DNA of 64,000 nt from an uncultured Leucobacter sp. (GTDB lineage Bacteria > Actinomycetota > Actinomycetes > Actinomycetales > Microbacteriaceae). Shown piece after piece: positions 26,808 through 35,926 of the stretch. A program made the position numbers and the translations under genes. The stretch lies in the NCBI GenBank assembly GCA_937967375.1, contig CALCJF010000038.1, positions 1 through 64,000 on the forward strand. The letters are read 5' to 3'. How positions within the stretch are numbered: the stretch's first letter is position 1; each line of letters opens with the position of its first letter. The notes under the pieces were generated by a model that was given only the letters and a program-made list of their open reading frames with translations, was not told where the DNA came from and ran no database searches.

Positions 26808-27926
26808 TCAGCCCGCCCGCGCCCCTGCCCGCTGCGGCTCAGCATCCGCCGAGCCGGTGGATTCGGTGCGGAGGTCGCGGATGATCGTGAGGAATGCGAC
26901 GGTCTCGGCGAGCACCCGCTCGACCCGCTCCCACTCGGACGGGGTGAGCGCCTGTGCGATCTCGGCGGCGTCGTAGCGGGTCGTCCATCCGTCCAGGTCC
27001 GCCCACAATGCGAGGAACGCGCGCGGCGGCAGCATCACGAGCGCCAGCCGCGGCCGCGTCTCGGGCTTCCCCTTCTTCTTCTTCCCGGCGCGCTTCGCTG
27101 CGGTGATCCGGGCGACTGCGTCGGCGGCGAGCTGCGCAAGCTCCGCCGTGCGCGCCTCCCGCCCCGCGGCCCGCAATTCCGTGGCAGAGGTCGCGGCCTG
27201 CGCCCGCACCATCTCCGGCGTGCCGGGGTCCGTGGCGAGGCGATCGAGCTCATCGAGTGACAGGGCGGAGTTCATGCGCAGGTGTGAGCCATGCACCTTC
27301 CCGCCGGCCTCGATCCGCGCCAGCTCCTCTGCTGCCTGGGCGCGGATGTGCTCGGGGCGGGTGTCGTCGTTCGCGAGGTCCTTGAGGCGGCCGATCTGTT
27401 CGAGCATCGTCTGCGAGCCGCGCCCGGTCACCATGCGCGCGGCCTGCACCCTCGCTTCCCCTGCCGAGCGCGGTGCCGTCGATTCGACGGCACCGGAGAC
27501 TTCCGCAGAATCCCCGGCTCCCTGGGTGGCGCTGCCGAAGCGTGACGCCTCCTGCCGGCGCGCCGCATCCTCGGCCATCACGGCTTTCAGCTCCCGATAC
27601 AGCGACTCCGCCTCGATCAACGACAGCGGCTTGTGCATCGCGCTGTCGTCCTGCTCGGCGAGGAGCTGGCCGAGCCGGTCCGTGAGCCCCGACCTGATCC
27701 ACACGTTCGTCGTGCGATGCCCGAGCCGCCGCAGCGCATGGTAGCGGCGCCACCCGCACACGAGCACCCCGTCCGGGGTGAGCGTGATCGGCTGTAACAG
27801 GCCGACGCGGCTGATCGACTCCATGAGAGCGTCGATGTCGCCGAGATCGGTGCGATGCCTCGTGCCGACGACGATGGAGTCGAGGGCGCGTTCCAGCTCG
27901 ATATGCCCCGGGCTACTCGCAGCCAC
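26808..27926 (-). CDS. ParB-like nuclease-domain protein
   Basis: A 372-residue DNA-associated protein. The N-terminal ParB/Srx-like domain (IELERALDSIVVGTRHRTDLGDID..., GLLQPITLTPDGVLVCGWRRYHALRRLG) is followed by a helical region (LSLIEAESLYRELKAVMAEDAARRQ) resembling the ParB HTH linker, and a Lys-rich C-terminus (AKRAGKKKKGK). It may bind or partition the excised ICE. GTG 27926 is selected by GGGAGGGG about ten bases upstream; the gene overlaps the preceding one by 14 bp. Confidence 0.82.
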   Translation of the reverse strand: MAASSPGHIELERALDSIVVGTRHRTDLGDIDALMESISRVGLLQPITLTPDGVLVCGWRRYHALRRLGHRTTNVWIRSGLTDRLGQLLAEQDDSAMHKPLSLIEAESLYRELKAVMAEDAARRQEASRFGSATQGAGDSAEVSGAVESTAPRSAGEARVQAARMVTGRGSQTMLEQIGRLKDLANDDTRPEHIRAQAAEELARIEAGGKVHGSHLRMNSALSLDELDRLATDPGTPEMVRAQAATSATELRAAGREARTAELAQLAADAVARITAAKRAGKKKKGKPETRPRLALVMLPPRAFLALWADLDGWTTRYDAAEIAQALTPSEWERVERVLAETVAFLTIIRDLRTESTGSADAEPQRAGARAG

Positions 27927-28797
27927 GGCACCCACCCCCTCCCGGAGCGGAGAGCACCACCTCCGACAGCACAGCCTCATCGGTGAGGAGCGATCGGAGA
28001 GGTTCTTCGTTCACGAGCCGGTGCAGCACCCCGCGCGCGACCCTCGTGTGCGCATGAATCGGGTCGGGGTTGCCGAGCACGACCCGGAGCATCGACAGCC
28101 ACGACCCGGTGGGCAGATCGAGGAGGGCGCGGGCGTGGTAGTCGCGGCGCAGCGACTCGAACGCTGACGCACGCGACGGGCACTCGGCAAGCCGGGTCAC
28201 GATGTACTCGATCCCGGAACGTGCCGCCTCTTCCGGCCAGCCCAGGAAGTGGAACAAGGCGACGCAATCCTCGATCGCCGGTGCTACCCGCCCGGCGGCC
28301 TCATCCGCCTCAGCCTCGGCGACCTCGGCGAAGGGGTCGGGGGCGCGGAAGCTGGGATGGTAGTCGGTGAGCGGGTTCTCCCGGTCTGAGAAGCGTTCAG
28401 CGTCGTGGTGCGCGGAGAACTTCGGACGGCGCGCCTGGTGTACCGAACAGAGCAGCCCGTTCGCGCGCTCCTCGGCGATGCAGGTCACCTGCACGGCGCG
28501 GGTGACGACCGCCCAGGGGTCGTCGGCGCGGCGCACCGCCCCGGTCCGCATCGCATCGAACGCGGCAGCGGCGGCCTCCCACGGGTCGAGGCCGTGCCGG
28601 CGAGCGAGCGCGGCGTAGCGGTCGGCGGCATGCCGCATGAGCTCCGCAACTTCGGGGTCGTGCTGCCACGCCCACGGGCCTTGCCCGTGCAGGCGGATCA
28701 GCAGGGCGCGGAGTCCTTCGGGATGCTCGAACCCCCGCGCCCCGCGCGGAGTTCTGGGCGCGGTCGCGGGGGTTCTCTTCGTGCGTTTGCTGGTCAT
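27913..28797 (-). CDS. Sigma-region-2-like ICE protein (paralogue 1)
   Basis: A 294-residue protein conserved in actinobacterial mobile DNA. After GFEHPEGLRALLIRLH come helices YAALARRHGLDPWEAAAAAFDAM and DDPWAVVTRAVQVTCIAEERANGLL, which follow the order of sigma-70 region 2 (helix, acidic turn, WAxxxxRA); no region 4 is seen. The function is not known. A homologue is encoded in the nested IME at 54445. ATG 28797 is favoured over 28884 because the paralogue starts at the same place and AGGAGGTG is well placed. Confidence 0.7.
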   Translation of the reverse strand: MTSKRTKRTPATAPRTPRGARGFEHPEGLRALLIRLHGQGPWAWQHDPEVAELMRHAADRYAALARRHGLDPWEAAAAAFDAMRTGAVRRADDPWAVVTRAVQVTCIAEERANGLLCSVHQARRPKFSAHHDAERFSDRENPLTDYHPSFRAPDPFAEVAEAEADEAAGRVAPAIEDCVALFHFLGWPEEAARSGIEYIVTRLAECPSRASAFESLRRDYHARALLDLPTGSWLSMLRVVLGNPDPIHAHTRVARGVLHRLVNEEPLRSLLTDEAVLSEVVLSAPGGGGCRGCE

Positions 28798-28804
28798 GAT
28801 GATG

Positions 28805-28826
28805 GCACCTCCTACCGGAGTGGTGC
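28805..28826 (-). promoter_or_regulatory. Leader hairpin at the sigma-like gene start
   Basis: On the coding strand GCACCACTCC-GGTA-GGAGGTGC folds with a two-base bulge, enclosing the GGAGGTG ribosome site ten bases before the ATG at 28797. The same arrangement with a perfect stem precedes the paralogue in the IME. Confidence 0.5.
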
Positions 28827-28890
28827 GCCAGAGCTGCATGGGGCCGGGAAGGTCCTGCGCGAGCAAGTCGATGCGTGCGGACATGGCGGC

Positions 28891-29376
28891 TCACCTCAGC
28901 CCCATCCCTGCACGCTCGACCTCGCGGCGTGCGGGGGTTCTCCGGCGCCCGCCGATCGACAGATCGGGCAGCCGCTTCGCGCGCTCGCTCCGCTCAGGAC
29001 GTTCTGCGCGGGCGGCGCGGTGCTCGTGCGCGGATTCGCGGGCGCGACGCAGCAGCTCGGCTCTGAGGTCGACGCCCCACCCGGTCGCTCGTGCGCCGCC
29101 GGCGACGATGAGCTCGGTCGGGCGCACCCACCGCACCTGCGTGCGCCGCCACCCCTCCGCCTCCGGGGTCTCCGCCTCGGGGGTTTCGGTGACCACCGTG
29201 GCGGCTTGCTGGGTGAGGGAGGGGTCGTGGTGCGTGGAGAGCATCGACCGCTCCGCTGAGGCCTTGTCGGCCGGTCGTGCGCGTTCGGCGGCCATCGCCG
29301 CCGCCAGTGCCGGGTGCAGCCGCGAGTGCGCGGCCTCCGGCGGCCCCGCTTCCGGGGCCTGGTCGTCGGGATTCAT
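28891..29376 (-). CDS. Uncharacterised ICE protein
   Basis: A 161-residue hydrophilic protein with no recognised family. The first 75 residues are Ala/Glu/Pro-rich and probably disordered; GWRRTQVRWVRPTELIVAGG and an Arg-rich C-terminal region (RAARAERPERSERAKRLPDL) suggest nucleic-acid contact. It is coupled to the DUF2637 gene by an ATGA overlap, which supports it as a real gene. Confidence 0.6.
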   Translation of the reverse strand: MNPDDQAPEAGPPEAAHSRLHPALAAAMAAERARPADKASAERSMLSTHHDPSLTQQAATVVTETPEAETPEAEGWRRTQVRWVRPTELIVAGGARATGWGVDLRAELLRRARESAHEHRAARAERPERSERAKRLPDLSIGGRRRTPARREVERAGMGLR

Positions 29377-30149
29377 GAGGGTTCCTCCTCCTCGTCAAGA
29401 TCGGATGCAGGGTCAAGCTCGGATGCGGGATCGTCTTCGGCTGGCTCAGCTGTCTGTCCGGCGAGCGCGTGCGGATCGTCTGAGGCGAACCAGCGGCCGA
29501 CGGTCGAGGCGTGGACGCCGAGGTGCCGGGCGATCTTCTTGTTCGACCAACCCTCCGCGCGCAGCGCCTCCGCCACACCCCGACCACCCGGCACCGCTCG
29601 ATGAGCCTCCGGGACGGTGGGGCGGGCTTCGATGATCGAGGGCAGCGGGAGCGTCGCCGAGGCCACTGCCGACGACACCGGCAACGTCGCTCCTTCCTCG
29701 GCTACCGTGGAACTCTCTTCCGGGTGCGCCTGGGTGGCGTGGTGGCGGGTGAGGATGACGGTGAGGTGCGTGATCGAGAGCAACACCACCGGCGGCACCG
29801 CCGCGACCGACGCGGCGAGCACGCCGGGCACGTCGGCATCGGCGGCGACGAGTGCGTGAATGGAGTTCGCCGTCACCGAGAGACCGGCCCCGCAGATCAG
29901 CAGCAGCCACGGATACCACGCCTGCCGGGTGCCCGCGAGCGCGACGACCGCGACCGTTGCGACGACGATGATCCCGTCCACGATCAATGGCCACGCCCAT
30001 GCCTGCCCGGCATCGATCCCGGAGCGGCGTGCCAGGTCCGTGAGCGAGGTGAACGAGAGCCAGAACGCGCCCGCCGCGATCAGCACCGTGCCCGCCACCG
30101 CCGTCACGACCGCGAGCCGGCCACCTCCCCGAACCGCCGTCATGGTCAT
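29373..30149 (-). CDS. DUF2637 membrane protein with C-terminal HTH
   Basis: This 258-residue protein has four membrane helices (about 12-32, 48-68, 78-97, 108-128) in the DUF2637 pattern (ARRSGIDAGQAWAWPLIVDGIIV). A cytoplasmic tail carries a homeodomain-like HTH, VAEALRAEGWSNKKIARHLGVHASTVGRW, and ends acidic. DUF2637 proteins (including Streptomyces SpdB2 relatives) are tied to intercellular spread of plasmids. Start overlaps the primase stop. Confidence 0.85.
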   Translation of the reverse strand: MTMTAVRGGGRLAVVTAVAGTVLIAAGAFWLSFTSLTDLARRSGIDAGQAWAWPLIVDGIIVVATVAVVALAGTRQAWYPWLLLICGAGLSVTANSIHALVAADADVPGVLAASVAAVPPVVLLSITHLTVILTRHHATQAHPEESSTVAEEGATLPVSSAVASATLPLPSIIEARPTVPEAHRAVPGGRGVAEALRAEGWSNKKIARHLGVHASTVGRWFASDDPHALAGQTAEPAEDDPASELDPASDLDEEEEPS

Positions 30150-31045
30150 GCGAGCACCCGCCCTCGGCTCGCCGGCTCACGTCGCGCTTGCGACTGCCGC
30201 GCATTGCCTTGCGCCGGAGCTGGTTGTGCGGGGCTTCGGTAGGCGGAGCGGATCGTCCGCTCGATCTCCCTGGGCGGCAGGCCGATGTCCTCGGCGACCG
30301 GGCCGAGCGCGTCGAACGCCTCCGAGAGCGTGGCCCCGTTTTCGGCGAGACGGCAGGACGCCCAGTAGAGGCCGACGTTCCGGTCCTCGCTCCGCCCGCG
30401 CAGCCATGCCGCGATATGCGCGGTGCGCTCTTCGAGACTCCCTCGGAACGGGCGCGACTGCCACGACGCACGCGGCGGCCTCGGGTCCAGGAACTCCCGC
30501 AACGCGCCCGCATCCACCGGCTTTGCGGGATCAGGTGAGAGTTCGAGAAGCTGATACGCCGCCACTTCACCGCCCACAAGCGTGCGGGAGGGTGGGGCGA
30601 CGATGTAGCCGGCGGCGCCCCGGAAGTCGAGCTGCGCGGTGCCGGACGCCCACGACCGCTGCTCCGTCTCCGCTACCGGGTAGTAGGCGTGCAGCCCGCC
30701 CGACGGAGTGACGACGTGCGCGGCCCAGCCTTCGAGGAGGCCGGCCTGGGTGGCGCGCTGCCAGGACTCGGGGCCGCGGGGCGGGTCGCCCTTCACGTCG
30801 ACATCGACGACCTCGAGCCCGGAGGCGGGGCCGGTCGGGATGCCGATATTCGCCTCCGGCCGCTTCTGCCACCATGCCGCAACCTGCCCGGGGTCGGCGC
30901 TCGCATCGTGGAAGCCGTGCGCGACGAGCGGACGCTTCTCACCGGGTACGCAGGGGAACACCGGCACGCCCTGGCTCGCGTAGTGCTGGGCGGCCTCGGC
31001 GAGCGTCATGCCCGCGACCGGGGTGAGGAGCTGGCCGGCGCTCAT
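30146..31045 (-). CDS. Bifunctional primase-polymerase (AEP family)
   Basis: This 299-residue prim-pol primes and extends DNA, probably for conversion or replication of the transferred strand. The conserved segments are present: YASQGVPVFPCVPGEKRPL, ANIGIPTGPASGLEVVDVDVKG with the metal-binding DVD, TPSGGLHAYY, and QLDFRGAAGYIVAPPS. No helicase domain is fused. Start and stop overlap both neighbours (ATGA), so it is coupled to ArdC and DUF2637. Confidence 0.9.
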   Translation of the reverse strand: MSAGQLLTPVAGMTLAEAAQHYASQGVPVFPCVPGEKRPLVAHGFHDASADPGQVAAWWQKRPEANIGIPTGPASGLEVVDVDVKGDPPRGPESWQRATQAGLLEGWAAHVVTPSGGLHAYYPVAETEQRSWASGTAQLDFRGAAGYIVAPPSRTLVGGEVAAYQLLELSPDPAKPVDAGALREFLDPRPPRASWQSRPFRGSLEERTAHIAAWLRGRSEDRNVGLYWASCRLAENGATLSEAFDALGPVAEDIGLPPREIERTIRSAYRSPAQPAPAQGNARQSQARREPASRGRVLA

Positions 31046-32154
31046 GAGAGCCCTCGCGCTTCAACCGGCTTGTGCGCCGGTTCGGCTGCCCGTGCGGGGC
31101 GTGACCTCGCGGTGGAGGTGCGGCCTGTGCGTGCCGGCTGCTTCGATGCAGCACGGGCGGGAGATTCGCGGACGAGGCCGGGAGGCTCGCCGGTGCCAAG
31201 CTGCACGGTGTCGAGCTGGTCGAGGATCGAGACGGCGATCTGCCGCACGCGCTCGGCGGTGTGCTTCACGACCGTCACCGGGTCTTTCCCGTCTACGGTC
31301 GCCGCCCACCCTGACACATACGGGATCGTGTAGGCGGCGGTGTCCATGCCGTGCGCGGCACCGATCATCAGCGCCACCGATTCCGCTTCGACCTCCGCGA
31401 TCCCGCGATGCCGGGTCGCGTCCTCGTCGTCGTGGTCGTGCAGACGGATGTGGGCGAGCTCGTGAGCCAGGGTCTTTACCTGCGCGGCATCGTCCATGTT
31501 CGTGCGCACCGCAACCCACTTCTCATTCCAGTGCGTGAGCCCGTTCGCGCCGCGAATCTCTCGCTCATGCGGCACCGGCCGGAACTCGTACCCCGCCGCC
31601 GTGATCTGCCCGATCAGGCCCTCTCGCAGCCCAGCCGGCGCCTCGCCTTCCAGGAGCTTCGGACGCGGCGGGAGCGGCACCTCGGCGCCCTCGGTCTGGG
31701 TGATGTCGAACACTCGGGCGGGCGTGACGCCGATCATCCGTTCCTGCACCGACTCGCCCGGCTTCGACCGCTCGCGCGGCTTGAGTCTCCGCCACGAATC
31801 CGGGTTGCCCGGCGTCGCCGACGCGAACCGCGCTTTGAACGGCGCGAGGATGCCATACGGTTTCTGTCCGTCGACCACTTCACGCCCGAGTGACTGCCAC
31901 TGCTTCATCCCGGCCACATACGTCGGGTACGGATCAGGCACCAGGCCGGCGGCGAACGCGGCCTCGTGCTGCGCGAAGATCAGCAGCACATTGTTCACGC
32001 TGCGCTTGCGGAACTGCGCCACGAACGTGAGCGCCCGCTTCCAGTCCTCGCCCGTGACCAACGCCTCAACCGACGCTGTCAGCGTCTCCTGCAGCTCCCC
32101 GACCTGCGCCTCGCGTACAGCCCGAAGCTCCTCACTGCTCCTACGTCCTGCCAT
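31042..32154 (-). CDS. ArdC-like anti-restriction protein
   Basis: This 370-residue protein has an ArdC-type N-terminal ssDNA-binding domain (SVNNVLLIFAQHEAA, VAGMKQWQSLGREV) and a zincin metallopeptidase domain with HELAHIRLHDHD and a downstream glutamate (EVEAESVALMIG). ArdC proteins protect incoming DNA from restriction. It is the first gene of the long minus-strand conjugation operon, with GAGAGGAG upstream and a GCGCACCTCA motif further upstream. Confidence 0.88.
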   Translation of the reverse strand: MAGRRSSEELRAVREAQVGELQETLTASVEALVTGEDWKRALTFVAQFRKRSVNNVLLIFAQHEAAFAAGLVPDPYPTYVAGMKQWQSLGREVVDGQKPYGILAPFKARFASATPGNPDSWRRLKPRERSKPGESVQERMIGVTPARVFDITQTEGAEVPLPPRPKLLEGEAPAGLREGLIGQITAAGYEFRPVPHEREIRGANGLTHWNEKWVAVRTNMDDAAQVKTLAHELAHIRLHDHDDEDATRHRGIAEVEAESVALMIGAAHGMDTAAYTIPYVSGWAATVDGKDPVTVVKHTAERVRQIAVSILDQLDTVQLGTGEPPGLVRESPARAASKQPARTGRTSTARSRPARAAEPAHKPVEARGLS

Positions 32155-32391
32155 GATCCCGTACTCCTCTCGGCGGGACGCGCAACGGACAGGCGCGGCC
32201 CTGTCACCATGAGGTGCGCCGGGAGGATCAGGAAGACGAGACGGGCAACGGAAGAAAGCTGTGACCGTCGGGGATCGTGAAGAACCCGGCGAGTCTCTAC
32301 CGGATTACACGATCAGCACACCCGTTGAGGACCAAAGGGTCGATGATCCAGATAACCGGAACCAGGTCGGCCAGATCGGGAACAACTCTCG
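32155..32391. promoter_or_regulatory. Probable operon promoter region before the ArdC-like gene
   Basis: This 237-bp stretch has no gene. It must hold the promoter of the large conjugation operon that begins with the ArdC-like gene and follows the end of the AraC gene. The only pattern seen is CCGGCGCACCTCATGG on the minus strand near 32205-32220. No clear -10/-35 pair or oriT was assigned. Confidence 0.4.
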
Positions 32392-33315
32392 CTACTCGGC
32401 GCTTCGTCGCATCTGGCGATAGCTGCCCGGGGTGAGGCCGACGTACTGGCGGAAGAGCTCGGTGCCATGTCCGCGGCTATGCCACCCCACCCGGTGCATT
32501 GCCGCCGTCACAGAAAGGTCGGTCTCTCGCAGGTACTTGGCCAGGAGTTCCGCACGAATCATCGTGAGGTACGCCAGCGGTGTCTTACCGTAGGCATCCA
32601 CGAACACACTGCTGAGCCGAGACGATGAAAGATGCGCCTCGGCGGCGAGCTCGCCCAGCGTCCAACGCTGTTCGGGTTTGTTGCGCAACAACTCCGCGGC
32701 CTTGCGCACCTCGACTCGTAACGGCGCGAACCTGCGATCCCGTGGCAACGTAGCTCGAGTGTGCGCCCGCTGCGTCTCCGAGAGCCGTACCGGCGAAACC
32801 TTGATGAGCGGGCAAACCACATGCGCGATTGAGAACCAGAGTGCCTGCATCCGGAAGAAGTGCCGGGCGAAACCCCCGTCGATGCTCAACTCGACCAGTT
32901 CATCCAGCCAGGGCATTAGCGTTCCTGCGCGAGCTTCACCCAAGCTAAGAACCTGCGCCGGCTCGGTGTAGATGTTATCTGCGAAACTCTGCGCATCGAG
33001 GCGATCCCGAATGAAGCCGGAGTATTGCCAACGCACCTGATCAATCACGTAATCCGTGTCGAGGTAGACAGTCGAGACTGTGATGAGCTTCTCGGGCTGA
33101 GCACCACATAGGACGTTCGCACCGAGGAGGATCACATCACCGACCTTGACGGGCTGCCGTCCGAACTCGCTGAACACGGTCGCCGACCCATCGCGCACAA
33201 CGATCACCGTGACACAGTCGTACCTGACCGGGTCAACTGACCGGTGAATCGTTCGGGTACGGGCCAGCAAAGGCACATACTGTGTCATCTCCACCGCGGT
33301 GACTAGTCCGTTCAC
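32392..33315 (-). CDS. AraC family transcriptional regulator
   Basis: A 307-residue regulator. The C-terminal AraC DNA-binding domain (210-305) has both HTH motifs: WTLGELAAEAHLSSSRLSSVF and VTAAMHRVGWHSRGHGTELFRQYVGLTPGSYRQ. The N-terminal cupin-like domain (VTVIVVRDGSATVF, KVGDVILLGANVLCGAQPEK) resembles the AraC_binding_2 type. It stands between the conjugation operon and the copper island and could control either. GTG 33315 is uncertain; ATG at 33288 is possible. Confidence 0.85.
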   Translation of the reverse strand: MNGLVTAVEMTQYVPLLARTRTIHRSVDPVRYDCVTVIVVRDGSATVFSEFGRQPVKVGDVILLGANVLCGAQPEKLITVSTVYLDTDYVIDQVRWQYSGFIRDRLDAQSFADNIYTEPAQVLSLGEARAGTLMPWLDELVELSIDGGFARHFFRMQALWFSIAHVVCPLIKVSPVRLSETQRAHTRATLPRDRRFAPLRVEVRKAAELLRNKPEQRWTLGELAAEAHLSSSRLSSVFVDAYGKTPLAYLTMIRAELLAKYLRETDLSVTAAMHRVGWHSRGHGTELFRQYVGLTPGSYRQMRRSAE

Positions 33316-33425
33316 TCTGATCGTGCCATAGCGTCTTCAAGACCAACTCGTGATGACTGTCGCCAGCGCCGACGATGCCGCTGACGCAGGTCAGATCCGG
33401 TAGCCGGTCACGGTCCTCATCACGA

Positions 33426-35894
33426 TCATCCGGCCATCTCGTCTTGAGACCGCACTTGATCCGGCAGGCGCAGTCGCTTGAGGAGGAGGGCGTTGACGGC
33501 GACGATGACGGAGGAGCCGGACATGCTGATCGCGGCGATCTCGGGGGTGAGCATGATCCCGAACGCGGGGTAGAACACGCCGGCGGCGATCGGCAGGGCG
33601 ATGGTGTTGTATCCGATCGCCCAGCCGAGGTTCTGCCGCATCTTCCGCAGGGTGCCCTTGCCGATCTTGAGCGCGATCGCGACATCCAGCGGATCCGAGC
33701 GCATCAGCACCACATCGGCGGTCTCGATCGCGACATCGGTGCCGGCACCGATCGCGATGCCCAGGTCGGCTTGCGCGAGCGCGGGGGCGTCGTTGACGCC
33801 ATCGCCGACCATCGCGACCTTCCGCCCGGTCTTCTGCAGCTCGGCGATCTTCGCGGATTTGTCCTCGGGGAGCACGTCGGCGATCACCGTGTCGATGCCG
33901 AGGAGTGCGGCGATGCGTTCGGCGGTGGGCTTGTTGTCGCCGGTGAGCATCGCGACCTGGATGCCCTGCTCGTGCAGGGCGTCGATGGCGGCTTTCGCGG
34001 TGTCGCGGGGCGCGTCGGCGAGGGCGATGACCCCGGCGATCTTCCCGTCGACGGCGAACATGATCGCGGTGCGGCCCCCGTCGGCGAGGGCCTGCTGCTG
34101 CGCGGCGACCGGGCTGGTGTCGATGCCCTCCGCGACCATCAGGCGCGCGTTGCCGAGCACCACCTGCTTGCCGTCGACGGTCGCGATCGCACCCTGCCCG
34201 GTGACGTTGCGGAACGCGGTCGCGGCCCGCCTGGGGATGTTCCGCTCGTCGGCGTACTGCACGATCGCTTTGGCGAGGGGGTGCTCGGACTCCCGCTCGA
34301 GCGCAGCGGCCAGCGACAGCAGCTCGAGGTCGCCCATCCCGACCGGGAGGTAGTCGGTGACCTGGGGTTCGCCCTTGGTGAGGGTGCCGGTCTTGTCCAG
34401 CACGACCGTGTTGATGTGCGCGGCGGTCTCGATCCCGGACGCGTTCTTGAACAGCACCCCCCGCTTGGCACCGAGGCCGGTGCCGACCATGATCGCGGTC
34501 GGGGTGGCAAGACCGAGCGCGTCGGGGCAGGTGATGACCACGACCGTGATGGCAAACAGGATCGCTGCGGGAACCGTGGCTCCGGCGAGGATCCACACCA
34601 GGAAGGTCAGCGTGCCGCCGATCAGGGCGACCAGCACCAGCCAGAACGCGGCCCGGTCGGCGAGCCGCTGCCCGGGGGCTTTGGAGTTCTGCGCCTCCTG
34701 CACGAGCTTCACGATCTGCGCCAGCGCCGTGTCGGCGCCGACCTTCGTCGCCCGCACCCGCAGGACGCCGACGGTGTTCACGGTCGCGCCGATCACCTCG
34801 GAGCCGGGGGCCTTCTCCACCGGCATGGACTCGCCGGTGACCATCGACTCGTCGACCTCGGACTCGCCCTCCGCAACGGTCCCGTCGGTGGGGATCTTCG
34901 CCCCCGGACGGATCAGCATCAGATCCCCCGGCACCACCTCGCTGGTAGGGATCTCCACCTCGTCACCGTCGCGGATCACGACCGCACGGGCCGGGGCGAG
35001 CTCCAGCAGCCGCCGGATCGCATCGTTCGCGCCACCCCTCGCACGCATCTCCACCCAGTGGCCCAGGAGCACGAACGTGGCCAGCACAGTGGCGGCTTCG
35101 TAGAACACCTCCCCGCCGCCGGTGAGGGTGATGATCAGGCTGTAGAGCCAACCGGCACCGACACCGACCGCGACCAGCACCATCATGTCCAGGGTGCGGG
35201 CGCGCAGGGCACGGTAGGCACCGTCGAAGAAGATCCACGCGGAGTAGAAGATCACCGGCAGCGACAGGATCAGCATGAACACGTCATCCCGCAACCCGAA
35301 CGGGGCCGGCACCTCGAACCCGATCACCTTCCGGCCGATCGGGGACCACAGGGTGATCGGGATCGACAGGACCAGTGCGACCAGGAACCGGTTGCGCATG
35401 TCACGGATCATCGCCGCCATCGACATGCCGCCGTGATGGCCGCCGTGGCCCATCACATCCTGCGCGGTCGCCGGTGCCGAGTCGCCATGCGCGTGAGCCG
35501 GCTCAGGCGAGGCCGGCGCCATGTCGTGGCCGGCATGAGCGGAGTGGTCGTGCACGGTGTCACCGGTTGCTCCGTGGTGGTGCTGTGGCGCGCTGTCGTG
35601 GTGGGAGTTATGAGCCGTCGAGTGCGAGGCGTGCGGCTCGTCGCTGGGGTGGCAGATGTGTTGTGGCACTGACTGTCCGGCACAGTGGAATCCGCACTCG
35701 GTGACCCATGCGCGGAGCTGCTGGACCGATGTCAGCTCGGGGTCGTAGGTGACGTTCGCTGTCTGCGCGACCGGGTTCACCTCGATATCGACCACTCCGG
35801 GCCGTCGCCCCAGGGTCTTCTCGGCGAGCTGTGAGGAGGAGGCCCAATGCAGACCTGCCACCTGTAGGACGACGGTGTTCATCTTCTTGTTCAT
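33426..35894 (-). CDS. Copper-type P1B ATPase with unusual CPD motif
   Basis: This 822-residue pump exports a metal, probably copper, at the cost of ATP. An HMA-like N-terminal domain lacks the CxxC pair (LHWASSSQ). A His-rich stretch (75-160) precedes the membrane core. Visible are TGES, DKTGTLT (phosphorylated Asp500), SEHPLAKAI, and GDGVNDAPAL. The membrane metal motif is Cys456-Pro-Asp (ITCPDALGLATP) instead of CPC or CPH. AGGAAA precedes the ATG. It heads the copper island. Confidence 0.92.
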   Translation of the reverse strand: MNKKMNTVVLQVAGLHWASSSQLAEKTLGRRPGVVDIEVNPVAQTANVTYDPELTSVQQLRAWVTECGFHCAGQSVPQHICHPSDEPHASHSTAHNSHHDSAPQHHHGATGDTVHDHSAHAGHDMAPASPEPAHAHGDSAPATAQDVMGHGGHHGGMSMAAMIRDMRNRFLVALVLSIPITLWSPIGRKVIGFEVPAPFGLRDDVFMLILSLPVIFYSAWIFFDGAYRALRARTLDMMVLVAVGVGAGWLYSLIITLTGGGEVFYEAATVLATFVLLGHWVEMRARGGANDAIRRLLELAPARAVVIRDGDEVEIPTSEVVPGDLMLIRPGAKIPTDGTVAEGESEVDESMVTGESMPVEKAPGSEVIGATVNTVGVLRVRATKVGADTALAQIVKLVQEAQNSKAPGQRLADRAAFWLVLVALIGGTLTFLVWILAGATVPAAILFAITVVVITCPDALGLATPTAIMVGTGLGAKRGVLFKNASGIETAAHINTVVLDKTGTLTKGEPQVTDYLPVGMGDLELLSLAAALERESEHPLAKAIVQYADERNIPRRAATAFRNVTGQGAIATVDGKQVVLGNARLMVAEGIDTSPVAAQQQALADGGRTAIMFAVDGKIAGVIALADAPRDTAKAAIDALHEQGIQVAMLTGDNKPTAERIAALLGIDTVIADVLPEDKSAKIAELQKTGRKVAMVGDGVNDAPALAQADLGIAIGAGTDVAIETADVVLMRSDPLDVAIALKIGKGTLRKMRQNLGWAIGYNTIALPIAAGVFYPAFGIMLTPEIAAISMSGSSVIVAVNALLLKRLRLPDQVRSQDEMAG

Positions 35895-35926
35895 GGCGTT
35901 TCCTATGACTGGTGTTCAGCCCGGAC

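Noticed and set aside
33375..35672. 765-codon open frame on the plus strand
   Set aside because: It is antisense to the copper ATPase gene; the translation is Arg/Gly/His-rich with no family motif. It is a GC-rich shadow.
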